A stretch of 64,000 nt of DNA from Vitellaria paradoxa (lineage: Eukaryota; Streptophyta; Magnoliopsida; Ericales; Sapotaceae). The number at the start of each line of letters is the position of its first letter. Within the stretch, counting starts at the first letter, position 1. The notes under the pieces are model-generated. The model was not told where the DNA came from. It worked only from the letters and a program-made list of their open reading frames with translations, and ran no database searches. Below are positions 22,375 through 33,261 of the stretch, in pieces. The translations under genes were made by a program, and so were the position numbers. The DNA lies in the NCBI GenBank assembly GCA_019916065.1, contig CM034243.1:1736001-1800000 (forward strand), in the 5' to 3' direction.

Positions 22375-25371
22375 GACGCGGGGGGCAGCAGTAACATAAA
22401 TACTGTTGCCGTAGTAGTAGCTTGAAACGGCTGCGTTTTGGGCGAAACGGCGCCGTTCAATATCAGCAAAAAATTAAAGAAAAAAAGGGACCAGCGCCAA
22501 AAAAAAAAAAAAAAAAAAAAAAGAAAAAATCTGATACGGTAGGAAGCGCAAAAAAAAATGAAGAAGAAATGAAGAGTGGGTTCAATGATTAAAAAATTAA
22601 TTTTTTTTAAAGTTACTAATTTAGTAAAAAATTATTTTTTTTATTTATTTGATAAAATTAGATTTAGACTGAGTTTGAAAAGAAAAAAAACTAATTTTTT
22701 GTTTTTTTAATTAGTTACTACCTAACTGTTAAAAAACTACTTTTATGTATTTAAAAAGGAAAAAAGCTAAGGTAATATTTGATTTACTTTTTTATTTTTT
22801 CTCTTCTCCTTTTATTTTTTATTTTTCATTTTATTCATTTTATGTTTTGAAAATCTCAAAATTTAAAAAAATAGAAAACACATTTAGTTTAAAATTTTTT
22901 ATTTTTCGTATTTTGAGATTTTCCTTATTTTTCGTTAAAAAAGCTCAAAATAACTTTTTGTCATTTTTCATTTTATGTTTAAATTTATTTTTTATTTTCT
23001 AAAACAAATTTTAAAAATTACAAGTAATCAAATACGTTTTGAGTTGTTTTCTTTATTTTTAAAAGACACAAAATGAAAAATAAATTCAAAAATTAAAAAT
23101 TTAAACATTGAAAAATAAAAATGTAAAATTAACAAAAAATAAAAACTAACTACTAAAAAATTATGTTCAAAAATTTAAACATTGAAGAGTAAAAATGTTA
23201 TATTAATAAAAAAATAAAAACTAACTTCTAAAAAGTTAAGTATGATTTGGTATACCCGTTTTGACTTCATTTTTCATTTTGTATTTTTTAAAATAAATAA
23301 AACAGTTCAAAACGTATATATTTAGTTATTTTCATTTCAAAATTTGTTTTAGAAAATAAAAAAATAAATTTATACATAAAATAAAAAATAACAAAAAGTA
23401 ATTTTTAAAAAATAAAACAGATAAAATAAAAAATAAAAGGAGAAAATAAAAAATAAAAAAGTAAATCAAATATTACCTTAGCTTTTTTCCTTTTTAAATA
23501 CATAAAAGTAATTTTTTAACAGTTATGTAGTAACTAATTAAAAAAACAAAAAGTTAGTTTTTTTTCTTTTCAAACTCAGTCTAAGTCTAATTTTATCAAA
23601 TAAATAAATAAATAATTTTTTACTAAATTAGGAACTTTTAAAAAAATTAATTTTTTAATCACTGAATCCACTCTTCGTTTCTTCTTCATTTTTTTTTTTT
23701 TTGCGCTTCCTACCGTATCAGATTTTTCTTTTTTTTTTTTTTGGCGCTGGCCCCGGTTCTTCAATTTTTTACTGATGTTGAACGGCGCTATTTCGCCCAA
23801 AACGCGGCCATTTCAAGCCACTGCTGCGACAGTAATATTTATGTTACTGCTGCCCAAAACACGACCGTTTCAAGCTACTGCTATCCCCCGTCTCCACTCA
23901 CCGGACACGGGGGGCAGTAGTAACATAAATACTGCTGCCGCAGCAGTAGCTTGAAACGGCCGCGTTTTGGGCGAAACGGCACCGTTCAACATCAGCAAAA
24001 AATTAAAGAAAAAAATGGGCCAACGCCAAAAAAAAGGAAAAAAAAAAAGAAAAAATCTGATATGGTAGGAAGCGCAAAAAAAAATGAAGAAGAAACGAAT
24101 AGTGGATTTAATAATTAAAAATTATTTTTTTTTTAAAGTTACTAATTTAGTAAAAAAATATTTTTTTATTTATTTGATAAAATTAGTTTTAGACTGAGTT
24201 TGAAAAGAAAAAAAAACTAACTTTTTGTTTTTTTAATTAGTTACTACCTAACTGTTAAAAAACTACTTTTATGTATTTAAAAAGGAAAAAAGCTAAGGTA
24301 ATATTTGATTTACTTTTTATTTTTTGTTTTCTCCTTTTATTTTTTATTTTATCTGTTTTATGTTTTAAAAATTACTTTTTGTTATTTTTCATTTTATGTA
24401 TAAATTTATTTTTTATTTTCTAAAACAAATTTTGAAAATGAAAATTACTAAATACGTTTTGAACTGTTTTACTTATTTTAAAAAACACAAAATGAAAAAT
24501 GAAGTCAAAACGAGTATACCAAATCACACTTAATTTTTTAGAAGTTAGTTTTTATTTTTTTTATTAATATAACATTTTTACTCTTCAATGTTTAAATTTT
24601 TGAACATAATTTTTTAGTAGTTAGTTTTTATTTTTTGTTAATTTTACATTTTTATTCTTCAATGTTTAAATTTTAAAATTTTGAATTTATTTTTTATTTT
24701 GTGTTTTTTAAAAATAAAGAAAACAACTCAAAACATATTTAATTACTTGTAATTTTTAAAATTTGTTTTAGAAAATAAAAAATAAATTTAAACATAAAAT
24801 GAAAAATAATAAAAAGTTATTTTGAGCTTTTTTAACGTAAAATAAGAAAAATCTCAAAATACAAAAAATAAAAAATTTTAAACTAAATGTGTTTTCTATT
24901 TTTTTTAAATTTTGAGATTTTCGAAACATAAAATGAATAAAATGAAAAATAAAAAATAAAAGGAGAAAACAAGAAATAAAAAAGTAAATCAAATATTACC
25001 GTAATTTTTTTCCTTTTTAAATACATAAAAGTAATTTTTTAACAGTTAGGTAGTAACTAATTAAAAAAATAAAAAATTAATTTTTTTTTTCAAACTCAAT
25101 CTAAATCTAATTTTATCAAATAAATAAATAAATAATTTTTTACTAAATTAGTAACTTTAAAAAAAATTTAATTTTTTAATCACTGAACCCACTCTCCGTT
25201 TCTTCTTCATTTTTTTTTTTTACGCTTCCTACCGTATCAGATTTTTTTTTTTTTTCTTTTTTTTTTTTTTTTGGCGTTGGCCCCGACTCTTTAATTTTTT
25301 ACTGATGTTGAACGGCGCCGTTTCGTCTAAAACGCAGCCGTTTCAAGCTACTACTGCCCCCCGGGGTCCCC
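22375..25371. mobile_element. Double foldback element (about 3 kb, palindrome of palindromes)
   Basis: Two units meet at about 23886-23908. Each is itself an inverted repeat, and the second is the inverted copy of the first. The end motif (g)gggggcagYagtaacataa followed by cagYagtagcttgaaacggc and cgttttgggcgaaacggc occurs at the left end, twice around the centre and, partly deleted, at the right end. Outer arms match outer arms: the 22840-23000 block 'aaatctcaaaatttaaaaaa' returns inverted at 24850-24930 and is missing from both inner arms. Flanks are taatatgg at 22367-22374 and 25372-25379, an 8-bp (perhaps 9-bp) target-site duplication around the whole block. Long poly-A/T tracts lie in every arm. 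No transposase is present. Confidence 0.8.
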
Positions 25372-25438
25372 TAATATGGCCACCTCGTTAGAGGCGTGTC
25401 CGCAACGTCTTAAAATAAATAAATAATAAAAAAATTCC

Positions 25439-25615
25439 ATGGGATTAACCGTCAAGTTTAGCCCTCCGGAGGGCTGGACCCCACCAGTCCGGATCGAGCA
25501 CAGTTGGCGGAAATTGCTGGAATCAGAGGCAGCCAAGAACATCAAGGTCGTCAAATTTGAACCAGTTTTTCGGCGACACCAAACTCGTACGGATAAATCC
25601 CGCCACGTGGTCTAA
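25439..25615 (+). CDS. Possible 58-residue ORF or gene fragment
   Basis: I do not recognise it. The frame opens with a strong ATG context (ttccATGGG) and reads MGLTVKFSPPEGWTPPVRIE, then HSWRKLLESEAAKNIKVVKF, ending ...SRHVV and TAA. Its amino-acid make-up looks protein-like, unlike almost every other short frame in the AT-rich DNA, and the segment is GC-rich. It lies 60 bp right of the foldback element. It could be a small gene, the first exon of a lost gene, or a chance frame in a GC-rich promoter-like island (a CACGTG G-box lies at 25604-25609). A competing 67-residue frame on the other strand looks less protein-like. Confidence 0.3.
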   Translation: MGLTVKFSPPEGWTPPVRIEHSWRKLLESEAAKNIKVVKFEPVFRRHQTRTDKSRHVV

Positions 25616-25689
25616 TAATTAGACCCGGAATGTTGACCGACTACCGCACCACACCGCGCATCGGGTCCTAACAGGCTGAAAAAATTCAC

Positions 25690-25900
25690 CTATGGGCTGT
25701 AGAAAAAAAAAATCAGAAATTTATTTATATTTAATTAAATAATTTTATTTTAATTTAATTAAAATTATTTTTTAGATAAAAATAAAAATATTTTGAATTA
25801 ATACAAATATGAAAAATTATATATTATTAATATGTAAATAAATTTCAATCTTTAATTTTTTTTACTACGATTTCTACAGTAAATTTTTTTACGATGGGCA
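25690..25900. repeat. Family E repeat (CTGTAG ... CTACAG)
   Basis: Begins near tgggctgtagaaaaaaaa and ends near atttctacagtaaattt, with an AT-rich interior containing 'taattaaaattattttttag'. The same layout is found at about 31555-31800 and 57045-57240, and a weaker one at 26165-26370 (gggctgcactgcat ...). The ends are short inverted repeats. Confidence 0.4.
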
Positions 25901-28095
25901 TCGGGGCTTTTTGTGAGCTCTAATACAGTTCGTCCAATTTACTAAAAAATAATCATTAATCAAGTCTTTTCCTTGTGATTGAAAAAATAAATGGCCAGCG
26001 TTAAAACTTAAAAAGTGTGTTTAATGATTATCCCCTTTCAGTTAAACGCTTTAATGATGTTTGTGGTATCCCAAGTTTCCCACTAAATCTTCTTTCCTTT
26101 TTGAGTGGGGTTCATAAATACAAACTCCTCCTTTTTTTTTTTTAATGTTCAAGGTATTCGGATCGGGGATCCATGGGCTGCACTGCATTTTTAATAGAGA
26201 TACAATGTTAAAATGAAAGGTTTAAATTTGATTATAATAATTTAATAATTTTAATTTAATCTAATTAAAATTTATTTTAAAATAAAGATAATAATTAAAA
26301 GAAAGCTGATTGAAATAATGTAAAAATAAAAAGTCAAATGTCATTATAATGTAATCAAATTTAGACTCTTTATTTTGACACCACAGCGCCCATGGCACCT
26401 TTTGGCACTATAGTCCTTAGAACACTTCCGATAGTTCCTTCTATTTTTTATTTTTTTTAAATCTCAATCCTTCATTTTGTTTAAGAACTAAAAATACAAA
26501 CTTAATTTATAACAAATGTAAAGGTATGTATGCAATAATTAAAGATAAAAAGTTTATAAAATGAGATTCACAAAAAAACTATAAATGAAATTAATGATTG
26601 AAATTAAAAAAAAAAACAAAAAAAAAAACAAATAGAATAAAAATTAGTAATGGAGTTAGGTCCATTTGAATCAACATACACGTATTTCAATTAACTCTTA
26701 AATTTTTACATTTCAATTAACTCTTAAATTTATGAAATTAATGATTTAATGACGAGGCAAATAACATGAGGAGATTCAAACTAATTACCACTGAAAAGCA
26801 AGTTCAATATATTTCTAATTAACCTACAATTCAGAATTCATAAATAAAAATTCTTCTCCTTCTTCTTTTTTTTTTATAGGAAAAAAAGACTTTAAAATTA
26901 TAAATTGTTAAATTTCAAATAAAATTGGTTCTAGATCACACCGGTTCTTGCTATTTTCTATTTTTTTAAATCTCAACCCTTTATTTTATTTGCAGAGAAA
27001 AAATGAAGATGGCAGCGATGAAGTTAGTACAATACTTCAACACTTTCAGTGAACTTTAATAAGGACATAATACTATCTTTGTTTTGAGGTATGTAAGTGC
27101 AGAGAAAAGATGAGAGGAAGATATGCAGAGAAAAATGAAGAGAGCAGTAATGAAGTAAGTACAATATTTCAACACTTTTGGCGAACTTGAATTATGACAT
27201 AACATTATCTTTGTTTTGAAGTATGCAAGTGCAGAGAAAAGATGAGAGGAAGAGAATTTCCGGTGGGTTTTGAAAATTTGGGCTCTTCGCGAGATACACT
27301 TTTCAGTTTGACATTCGTGTCCGCAGGTTGCACACTTACACATGACGGAAGTTCATCAAACCTCTATCAGAGCGTTGGAGATGCACCCCCTGTGCCAGCA
27401 CATGAGGCATGGTGCTTCTAATAGTTGGTTACTACTCTTAAAGAGTGTAACTATGTATAAAACACTCAATACCTTAACTCATTTTCAACGTGGGACAAGA
27501 GTGTTATCACTTTCTACTTAACCTCGTTGTTTTCTTTATAATCTAAGGTCACTTTATTGAAATACAATTTCTCATTCATTTATTTATCATTTTATGCCAT
27601 ATTTTTCAACAATAACTTGATTGCAACCCGCCATTTATAATATAATACTTGTGAAGTTTCAAAATTAATGAAGTTCCAATTTTAGTGAGATTGACATTTT
27701 TAAAATATCATTCAACTTTTTATTAGTTTTGAAATTTTAATTAAAAAACATTTAAAATTTGTCCTTAATTGTGTTATTCTGGTCCAAATAAAATATTAAC
27801 CTACTACAATACAATTTTATTGCAGTATTTTCTAATAAAAAGTTAAAACGAATAACTTTTCGCATGCATTCCATATTTGCAATCTAGCAAGGGCGCACAG
27901 ACTTAAATGGTTATCGATACATTTAAATTTCAAACTGAAGTTAGCTAAATTCATAATTGTCTTTATTGCGGGCATATGTTCTTCTTTGTGATAGAGACTA
28001 GGGCCGACAGTTGATTTATTATTATATTTAAGAATTGCGATAATATTAGAATAAAAAATATTAATGTTAAAATTCATTTGATATTATTTTTAATT
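25901..28095. other. Intergenic DNA with a short tandem duplication
   Basis: No gene is seen. A weaker family E copy lies at about 26165-26370. Positions about 26994-27255 contain a 131-bp tandem duplication (listed separately). The block 27258-27420 is GC-richer and may be a relic of an LTR or gene, but no product can be named. It is followed by 'caacgtgggacaagagtg', a type of sequence common in plant LTRs. Confidence 0.45.
26994..27255. repeat. 131-bp tandem duplication, two units
   Basis: The blocks 'cagagaaaaaatgaagatgg' and 'actatctttgttttgaggta' recur 131 bp later as 'cagagaaaaatgaagagagc' and 'attatctttgttttgaagta'. Both copies end in 'gcagagaaaagatgagagga'. About 90% identical by eye. 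Confidence 0.65.
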
Positions 28096-28104
28096 ATTTA
28101 TAAA

Positions 28105-28760
28105 ATTTTTTTAATCTATATATAATACTAAAAGAATATATTTTCTTTCTCATCTTCTTATTCACTCTAATTCTAAATGACATTCCTCTTTTATCTCCAT
28201 TCCACCTTTTTTTTTTTTAAGAATTTTGAATTACTTTTTAATTTCCTTCAGCCTTTCTTCTTCTCCTCTTTCTCATTTACAAAGCCTTTTTTCTTTGTCC
28301 CACATTGTTTAAAAAAAGACCACAACTTTACTTTTTTTTTTCTTTTTTGTTAATAAAAGTACTAGAGTTGCGGCATGCAATTTTAATAAATGTAAATAAA
28401 CTCATGAGTTCTGAAAAAGAATCCACTTTATCGTATTTTAAAAAGAGAATACATTTACTTATATATTTTATATAATTGAACTAATAGGTTCTAAAAGATG
28501 ACCCATTTACTTATAAAGAGAATCCACCTACTTATAAATTTAGTATAGTTGTAAAATTTATAAATTTCAAATGTATTACTAATTAAATTGAAAATACAAC
28601 TAAAAAATGGAATTAGATTAAAAAACAAAAATAGAAAAAACTTAAATAAAAATTAAGCTATCTATTTCTTTCATAACAATTCTTAATTTTTTTTAAATTC
28701 AAAAGTACAAGAAATAATTAATATTAATTAAGTTTGGGAATAGTTATTTTTCTAAATTTT
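28105..28760 (+). repeat. Family F repeat, uninterrupted copy
   Basis: Starts around tctatatataatactaaaag followed by aatatattttctttctcatc and runs through 'ctcatttacaaagccttttt' and 'tagttgtaaaatttataaat'. A second copy starts near 29778 and is split by an LTR at 29869-30176. A third, partial one covers about 29210-29440. A 5' end of the form TCTATAnnATAATACTAAAAG is reminiscent of plant Helitrons, but the 3' end was not found. Confidence 0.45.
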
Positions 28761-29451
28761 AAATTTAAATTTAAATTAATCATATTGACTATATTTGTCT
28801 TATTTTATAAAACACATATGATTAATAATAATAGTTTTTATTTGAGTTATTTTTATAAAACCAATTAAAAATTTATTATCAAATCATATGTGGTACATTC
28901 TATATTTATCATTTTACTTTTTTTATTTTTACAAAATTTTGAATAAAATTAGTCTTAGGGGAGTGATTTTTTTTCTAAATTCTAACTTTAAATTTAAATT
29001 GGTAAAGATGACTCTATTTTTTTATAAAGTATAACGTGTGATTAATAATAATATTTTTAATTTAAGTTATTTTTATAAAATTAATAAAAAATTATTACTA
29101 AATATTGTGTTACACTCCCCATATTCGCTATTCTATTTTTTATTTTTACAAATATTTGAATCAAATACAAATTTTTTATTTTTTTTATACTTTTTGTTTT
29201 TATTCACAAAACCTTTTTGTTTCACATCAGTAGATGACTACAATTCTTTGTTTGATCTAAAAAATCACTATAGTTGTAACATGTGATTTTTATTAATGTA
29301 AAGTGAACTCATAAGTTCCTTAAATGAAACTTGCCATGTGATTATTGTAGCTGTAAAATTTACTAAACAATTAATTCAAGTTGAAAATTATTTAAAAATA
29401 ATTAAATATTAATCAAATTAAAAAAATCTAACTTATCCTATAGTAATGGCT

Positions 29452-29612
29452 CCGTTTGGAGCTAAATAAAATAAAACAAAATCCTACAAATCTCTACAAA
29501 CATGAATTACGAGATAGTAAAATTTAAATTTTTCACTCACTGCACGAATTACGAGACATTTACTTTTACAATTTTATTTTATTTTATACACTTTTATACA
29601 ACTCCAAACACA
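29452..29612. mobile_element. MITE family A, copy 1
   Basis: Ends are gctccgtttggagctaaata and tatacaactccaaacacacc. The interior has two inverted 'aattacgaga' motifs (29506 and 29548). Related copies lie at about 35978-36112, 38915-39245 (interrupted by a family B MITE), 49722-49862 (inside AN) and 55478-55620. Confidence 0.6.
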
Positions 29613-29777
29613 CCCAGTAACTCTTATCATACCTTCAATTTAGAAACACAAAAAATGCCAAAATATTATCTGAACCTAGGAATAATTTTTTATTTTAAAT
29701 ATAAATTGGTCATGTCGACAATTTTACCTAATTAATAGTACTCCATATTTGAGTATTTTTATAAATATATATTATCT

Positions 29778-30640
29778 ATCCATCTAAAATATTAAAAGAA
29801 TATATTTTCTCTCTCCTCTTTTCCTTCACTCCAGTCTTACATGGCATGTCATTCAATTTCCCCCCTTTTGTAACGACCTGCATCCATATAGTATAATATT
29901 GTCTGCTTTGGGATTGGTAAGTTGCTTTCCAGGAGGTTACGCATCCCAGTACTGCCTCAATTGGAGCACGCTTAACCCTAAAATTTTTACTGAATCCAGT
30001 GCCCTCGTGACTTTAAAAGGCGTTGTTCTATATGGATATCGAATATTACATATATGCCATTTTCTTCCACGATCTAGGCAATATGGGATGGAAGGCATTC
30101 ATTCTCTGCTTCACCTCCGATTTCACTCTTCCGCAGGCAGAGTCCCTCACGGGCAGGTCCCTTACAGTCCCTCACACCTTTATAGAGTTTTTGAATTATT
30201 TTTTAAATTCATTAATTTCCTGTTCTTATCTTTCTCTCTCTCTCTCTCATTTATAAAACCTTTATTTATTAATCTTACGTCGTTAAAACACTATAAAGCA
30301 CTAGAATTGTAGTGTATGATTTTAGTAAATGTAAAAAAACTAATGGGTTCTTAAAAGAGACCCACTTGTTTAGGTTTCGAAAAAGATCTACTTGTTTATA
30401 AATGAATTAATGCATTCTAAAAGGGGATTCACTTGTTTATAAATTCAAAATAGTTATAAAATTTATATATTTCAAATATATTAGTAATTAAATTAAAAGC
30501 ACAAGCAAAAAATGATAATATTTGTTTGAAAACACAAAAACACATAAAAAAATGTACATCTTAAATTTATTAGATTTTAAATTAAAAATACAAAAAATTC
30601 AAAATATTATTTAAGCTTAGGAATAATTAACTTTAGAAAA
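29778..30640 (+). repeat. Family F repeat, copy interrupted by an LTR
   Basis: Left part 29778-29868 (ctaaaatattaaaagaatat, attttctctctcctcttttc) and right part from 30177 (tttttgaattattttttaaa ... ctcatttataaaacctttat) together align with 28105-28760. The gap is exactly the TG...CA-bounded LTR described separately, so the LTR is the younger insertion. Confidence 0.5.
29869..30176 (-). mobile_element. Solo LTR of a Cassandra-type TRIM retrotransposon (carries 5S-rRNA-like sequence)
   Basis: A 308-bp unit bounded by TG and CA, with perfect 5-bp duplications ccttt at 29864-29868 and 30177-30181. On the minus strand, positions 29998-29929 read like the middle of plant 5S rRNA: ggattcagtaa..., then ggttaagcgtgc (box A), agtactgggatgcgtaacct (box C region) and cctgg. 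Cassandra elements are known for LTRs that embed a 5S RNA promoter. Only one LTR is present with no internal domain or second LTR, so it is a solo LTR left by recombination. The left-hand sequence up to 29868 and the right-hand sequence from 30182 belong to family F. Confidence 0.85.
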
Positions 30641-31790
30641 ATTTCTAACGATAAATTTTAAATGATTTAATTAAGATTAATAATATTTTTAATTAAATGC
30701 AAAATGAGTCAAGAATTAAAAAATATATATTAAAAGTATATTAAAATTAATAAATAGTCTAAAATAAAAAAGAGATCAACTCGATTAGCTAAATTTATAA
30801 TTTAATATATATTTTAGAGCAAACCTTATTTTTTAAGATTGGATCAGATAGGATCAAACTTTGGTAAAATATAAATTTTTAGTATTTATGTGTAAATTCG
30901 ATTATGATCAACTCTATTGACTTACTAATTTGATAATATAAATATAAAAAAATAACTTTTAACTATTTTATGAAATTATATAATTTTGTTAAAATATTTT
31001 GTACTATATATAAAAATTATGTTTCATTCATAAAAAATATTATTCAATTTGGTACATCGTATAAGTCAACACTAATTTATTATTATTCAAACGTAATTTA
31101 TCTCTTAAATTAATTTCTCTTATCCTGCCTTTAGATTCTCTCTCCTATATTAATTTCTCTCATTCTCATCTTTAGATTATCTCTCTTATATTGATGTCTC
31201 TCATTCTCATCTTTAGATTCTATCTCCTATTCTTATATATTATGTTCATCTCTATCTCTTTTTCTATCATTAAAAAGCACTAATTCTCTCGTTTTCTAAA
31301 ATTCATTGTTTTATTTTTCCACCATTTGAATTATTTTCTCTCATCCATTAATATGTAGCTATTTTTAAGAGATTTTATAAAAGTTTAACAAATGCAAAAA
31401 AATTTTATATTTTCTTAAGATCATGGGACCCTAAAAAGATTTATATTGTTTTTTTTTTATTGATATAAATTTTTTATTTGTTTTAACGGCAAAAGATTTT
31501 CCTATAAACCCTTCAAGCTTTTTGAGGATATCAAATTTCTCAAGTTACCAAGGGTTCAAGGGGACTGTAATGAAAAAATTCATAGGGCTGTAGTGAAAAA
31601 TAAATGGTTGAGATTTCTTTACACTTTAATGACACGTGATCTTTGATAATCTGTATTAATTGTGCTCCAATCAAATTTTTTAAACTTCTATTTTTATTTT
31701 GAAATTAAAATTAATTAAAATAAATTAGAATCATCAGATTAAGTGCAAAGAACCTCAACTTTTTATTTTTTATGGCAGCCCCTACAGTGG
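30641..31790. other. Intergenic DNA, no gene seen
   Basis: AT-rich sequence. Positions 31110-31250 contain three imperfect copies of a ~55-bp unit around 'tctctcattctcatctttag'. Positions about 31555-31800 are a family E repeat (actgtaatgaaaaaattcat ... cctacagtggattttttact). Confidence 0.45.
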
Positions 31791-31799
31791 ATTTTTTAC

Positions 31800-31990
31800 T
31801 GTAACCTCCTTAAACCGGGTTACCAGCATGTAGACTCCCGGGTCAATCACGAGCACCCATCCGCCTGATTAATTTCGGTTAGTTGCGACATTAAGAGCTC
31901 TTTCACCAACCCTTTCGCTAATTGGTTAGCTTGTGGGGGCAATTCCCAAAAAATGACTCTACTTGGAGTCAAACTTGAGGCCTCCCTTAG
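31800..31990 (-). mobile_element. Decayed SINE-like element
   Basis: On the minus strand a box B-like stretch ctcaagtttgactccaag is preceded about 40 bases upstream by ttggtcagaatttaag (weak box A). It is followed by a GC-richer body containing 'caactaaccgaaattaatca' and 'gacccgggagtctacatgct'. A target-site duplication was not found. The sequence contrasts with the AT-rich DNA around it. Confidence 0.4.
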
Positions 31991-32165
31991 AAAATCTTAA
32001 ATTCTGACCAAAATTTTAATCACCTTTCAAAACAGTATAAAATTTTAATATAGTTTTGCCCTTTTTTCATTTCTAATATTTTTTTAATAGTTTATGTATT
32101 TATATACTTTTTTAATAAAAATATTTATTTTATTATGAAACTATGTTTTATAATTAATAATTATT

Positions 32166-32680
32166 TTATGGTAAATTACATCTACCTTTCCTTAATATTT
32201 GGGCATTTACATTTAACGCTCACAACATTTAAAAGTTACATTTACCTCTATTATTTTGTAATGCTGTTAACAATATTGACCTCATTTCGATAAAATCAAT
32301 AATTAAAATTTAACAAAAAGTGTTAAAATAATTAAAATTTTAGGTGTTTAATTACCCAAAAAATTTAAAAATTTAGGTATTTTTTCTATTTTATCTCTCT
32401 CTTGTACATTTTTATCATTTTTTTACAAAAAATTCAAAAAATAAGTAAAAATATAAAGTTTTTATAAACACTAAATGTGAGTGAAAGAGAAATAAAATAA
32501 GAAAAATTCTTAAATTTTTTGGCTAATTTGACATTTTATGTTAACTTTAATGACTGATTTTATTAGAAAATAGTTAATGTTAATAATATTTAAAAACAAG
32601 AGAGTCAAATATAATTTTTAAATGTTAGTAGAGGTTAAGTAAAGAGAAGATAGATATAATTTGCCATTATTTTTAGTTGA
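32166..32680. mobile_element. MITE family D, copy 2
   Basis: Ends are gtaaattacatctacctttc and agatataatttgccat, matching the copy at 10930-11433. Internal landmarks ('aaaagttacatttacctcta', 'cagtaataatgttaacaata'-like arms, 'ttttattagaaaatagttaa') occur in the same order. Confidence 0.55.
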
Positions 32681-33261
32681 AAACTTAATTTAAAAAATAA
32701 TTAGCGTTAAGTGAACGGACTGGGATTCAAAATTTAGGCCCAGACCGGTTTGGCCATGTCCACCGCCCGCCCCTACGATTATCTTCACAGCTGTCTTGGC
32801 TCTTGCTTCAACCAACGTAGTTGTCGCCTCGGTTATTTGTTCACTTCGTCGTCGATCTCTCGTATTGACATCACTTGATTTCACCAGTTTCAATCAAAAC
32901 AAACCACATAACATCACCCTAAAACCCTTAGTTTTCTTTCCCCCAAAACCCTAATTTCCCATAAATTTTCGTTTCTTTTTTTTTTTTTTTATCGAGATGT
33001 AATTTTGAATTATATTTCAATTTATTCGCATTGTAAACCCTACAAATTTTGGTGTTGCTCTGTTTTTCTATCGCAATTTGGCATCGAATTTTGTGGCTGA
33101 TTTTTGAACTTGTGGTGGTCTTTTTTTTTTTTTTTTAATCGTTAAATGTTTCCGATTCCGTTTCAAATCCCCGAATTCTTCATTTAGTTTGCGGTCGAAA
33201 ATTTGAAGTTTTCGGATTTTTCTGGTTTTAATCGCAAGTAGGGATCGAATTTTGGGTTTTG

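Noticed and set aside
22745..23002. Open frame with long Phe/Ile/Leu-rich translation
   Set aside because: It is an AT-homopolymer arm of the foldback block. A nearly identical peptide is read on the other strand at 24768-24992, as expected from inverted arms, so it is not a protein gene.
25351..25554. 67-residue minus-strand frame
   Set aside because: Overlaps the more protein-like plus-strand frame 25439-25615 and part of the repeat border. No recognisable motif.
29899..30312. 137-residue open frame on the plus strand
   Set aside because: It runs through the Cassandra-type LTR with its 5S-rRNA-like part and into family F sequence. The frame has no protein-like features.
32690..32893. 67-residue minus-strand frame upstream of the At1g01500-type gene
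   Set aside because: Lies in GC-richer promoter sequence, without motif or splice support.
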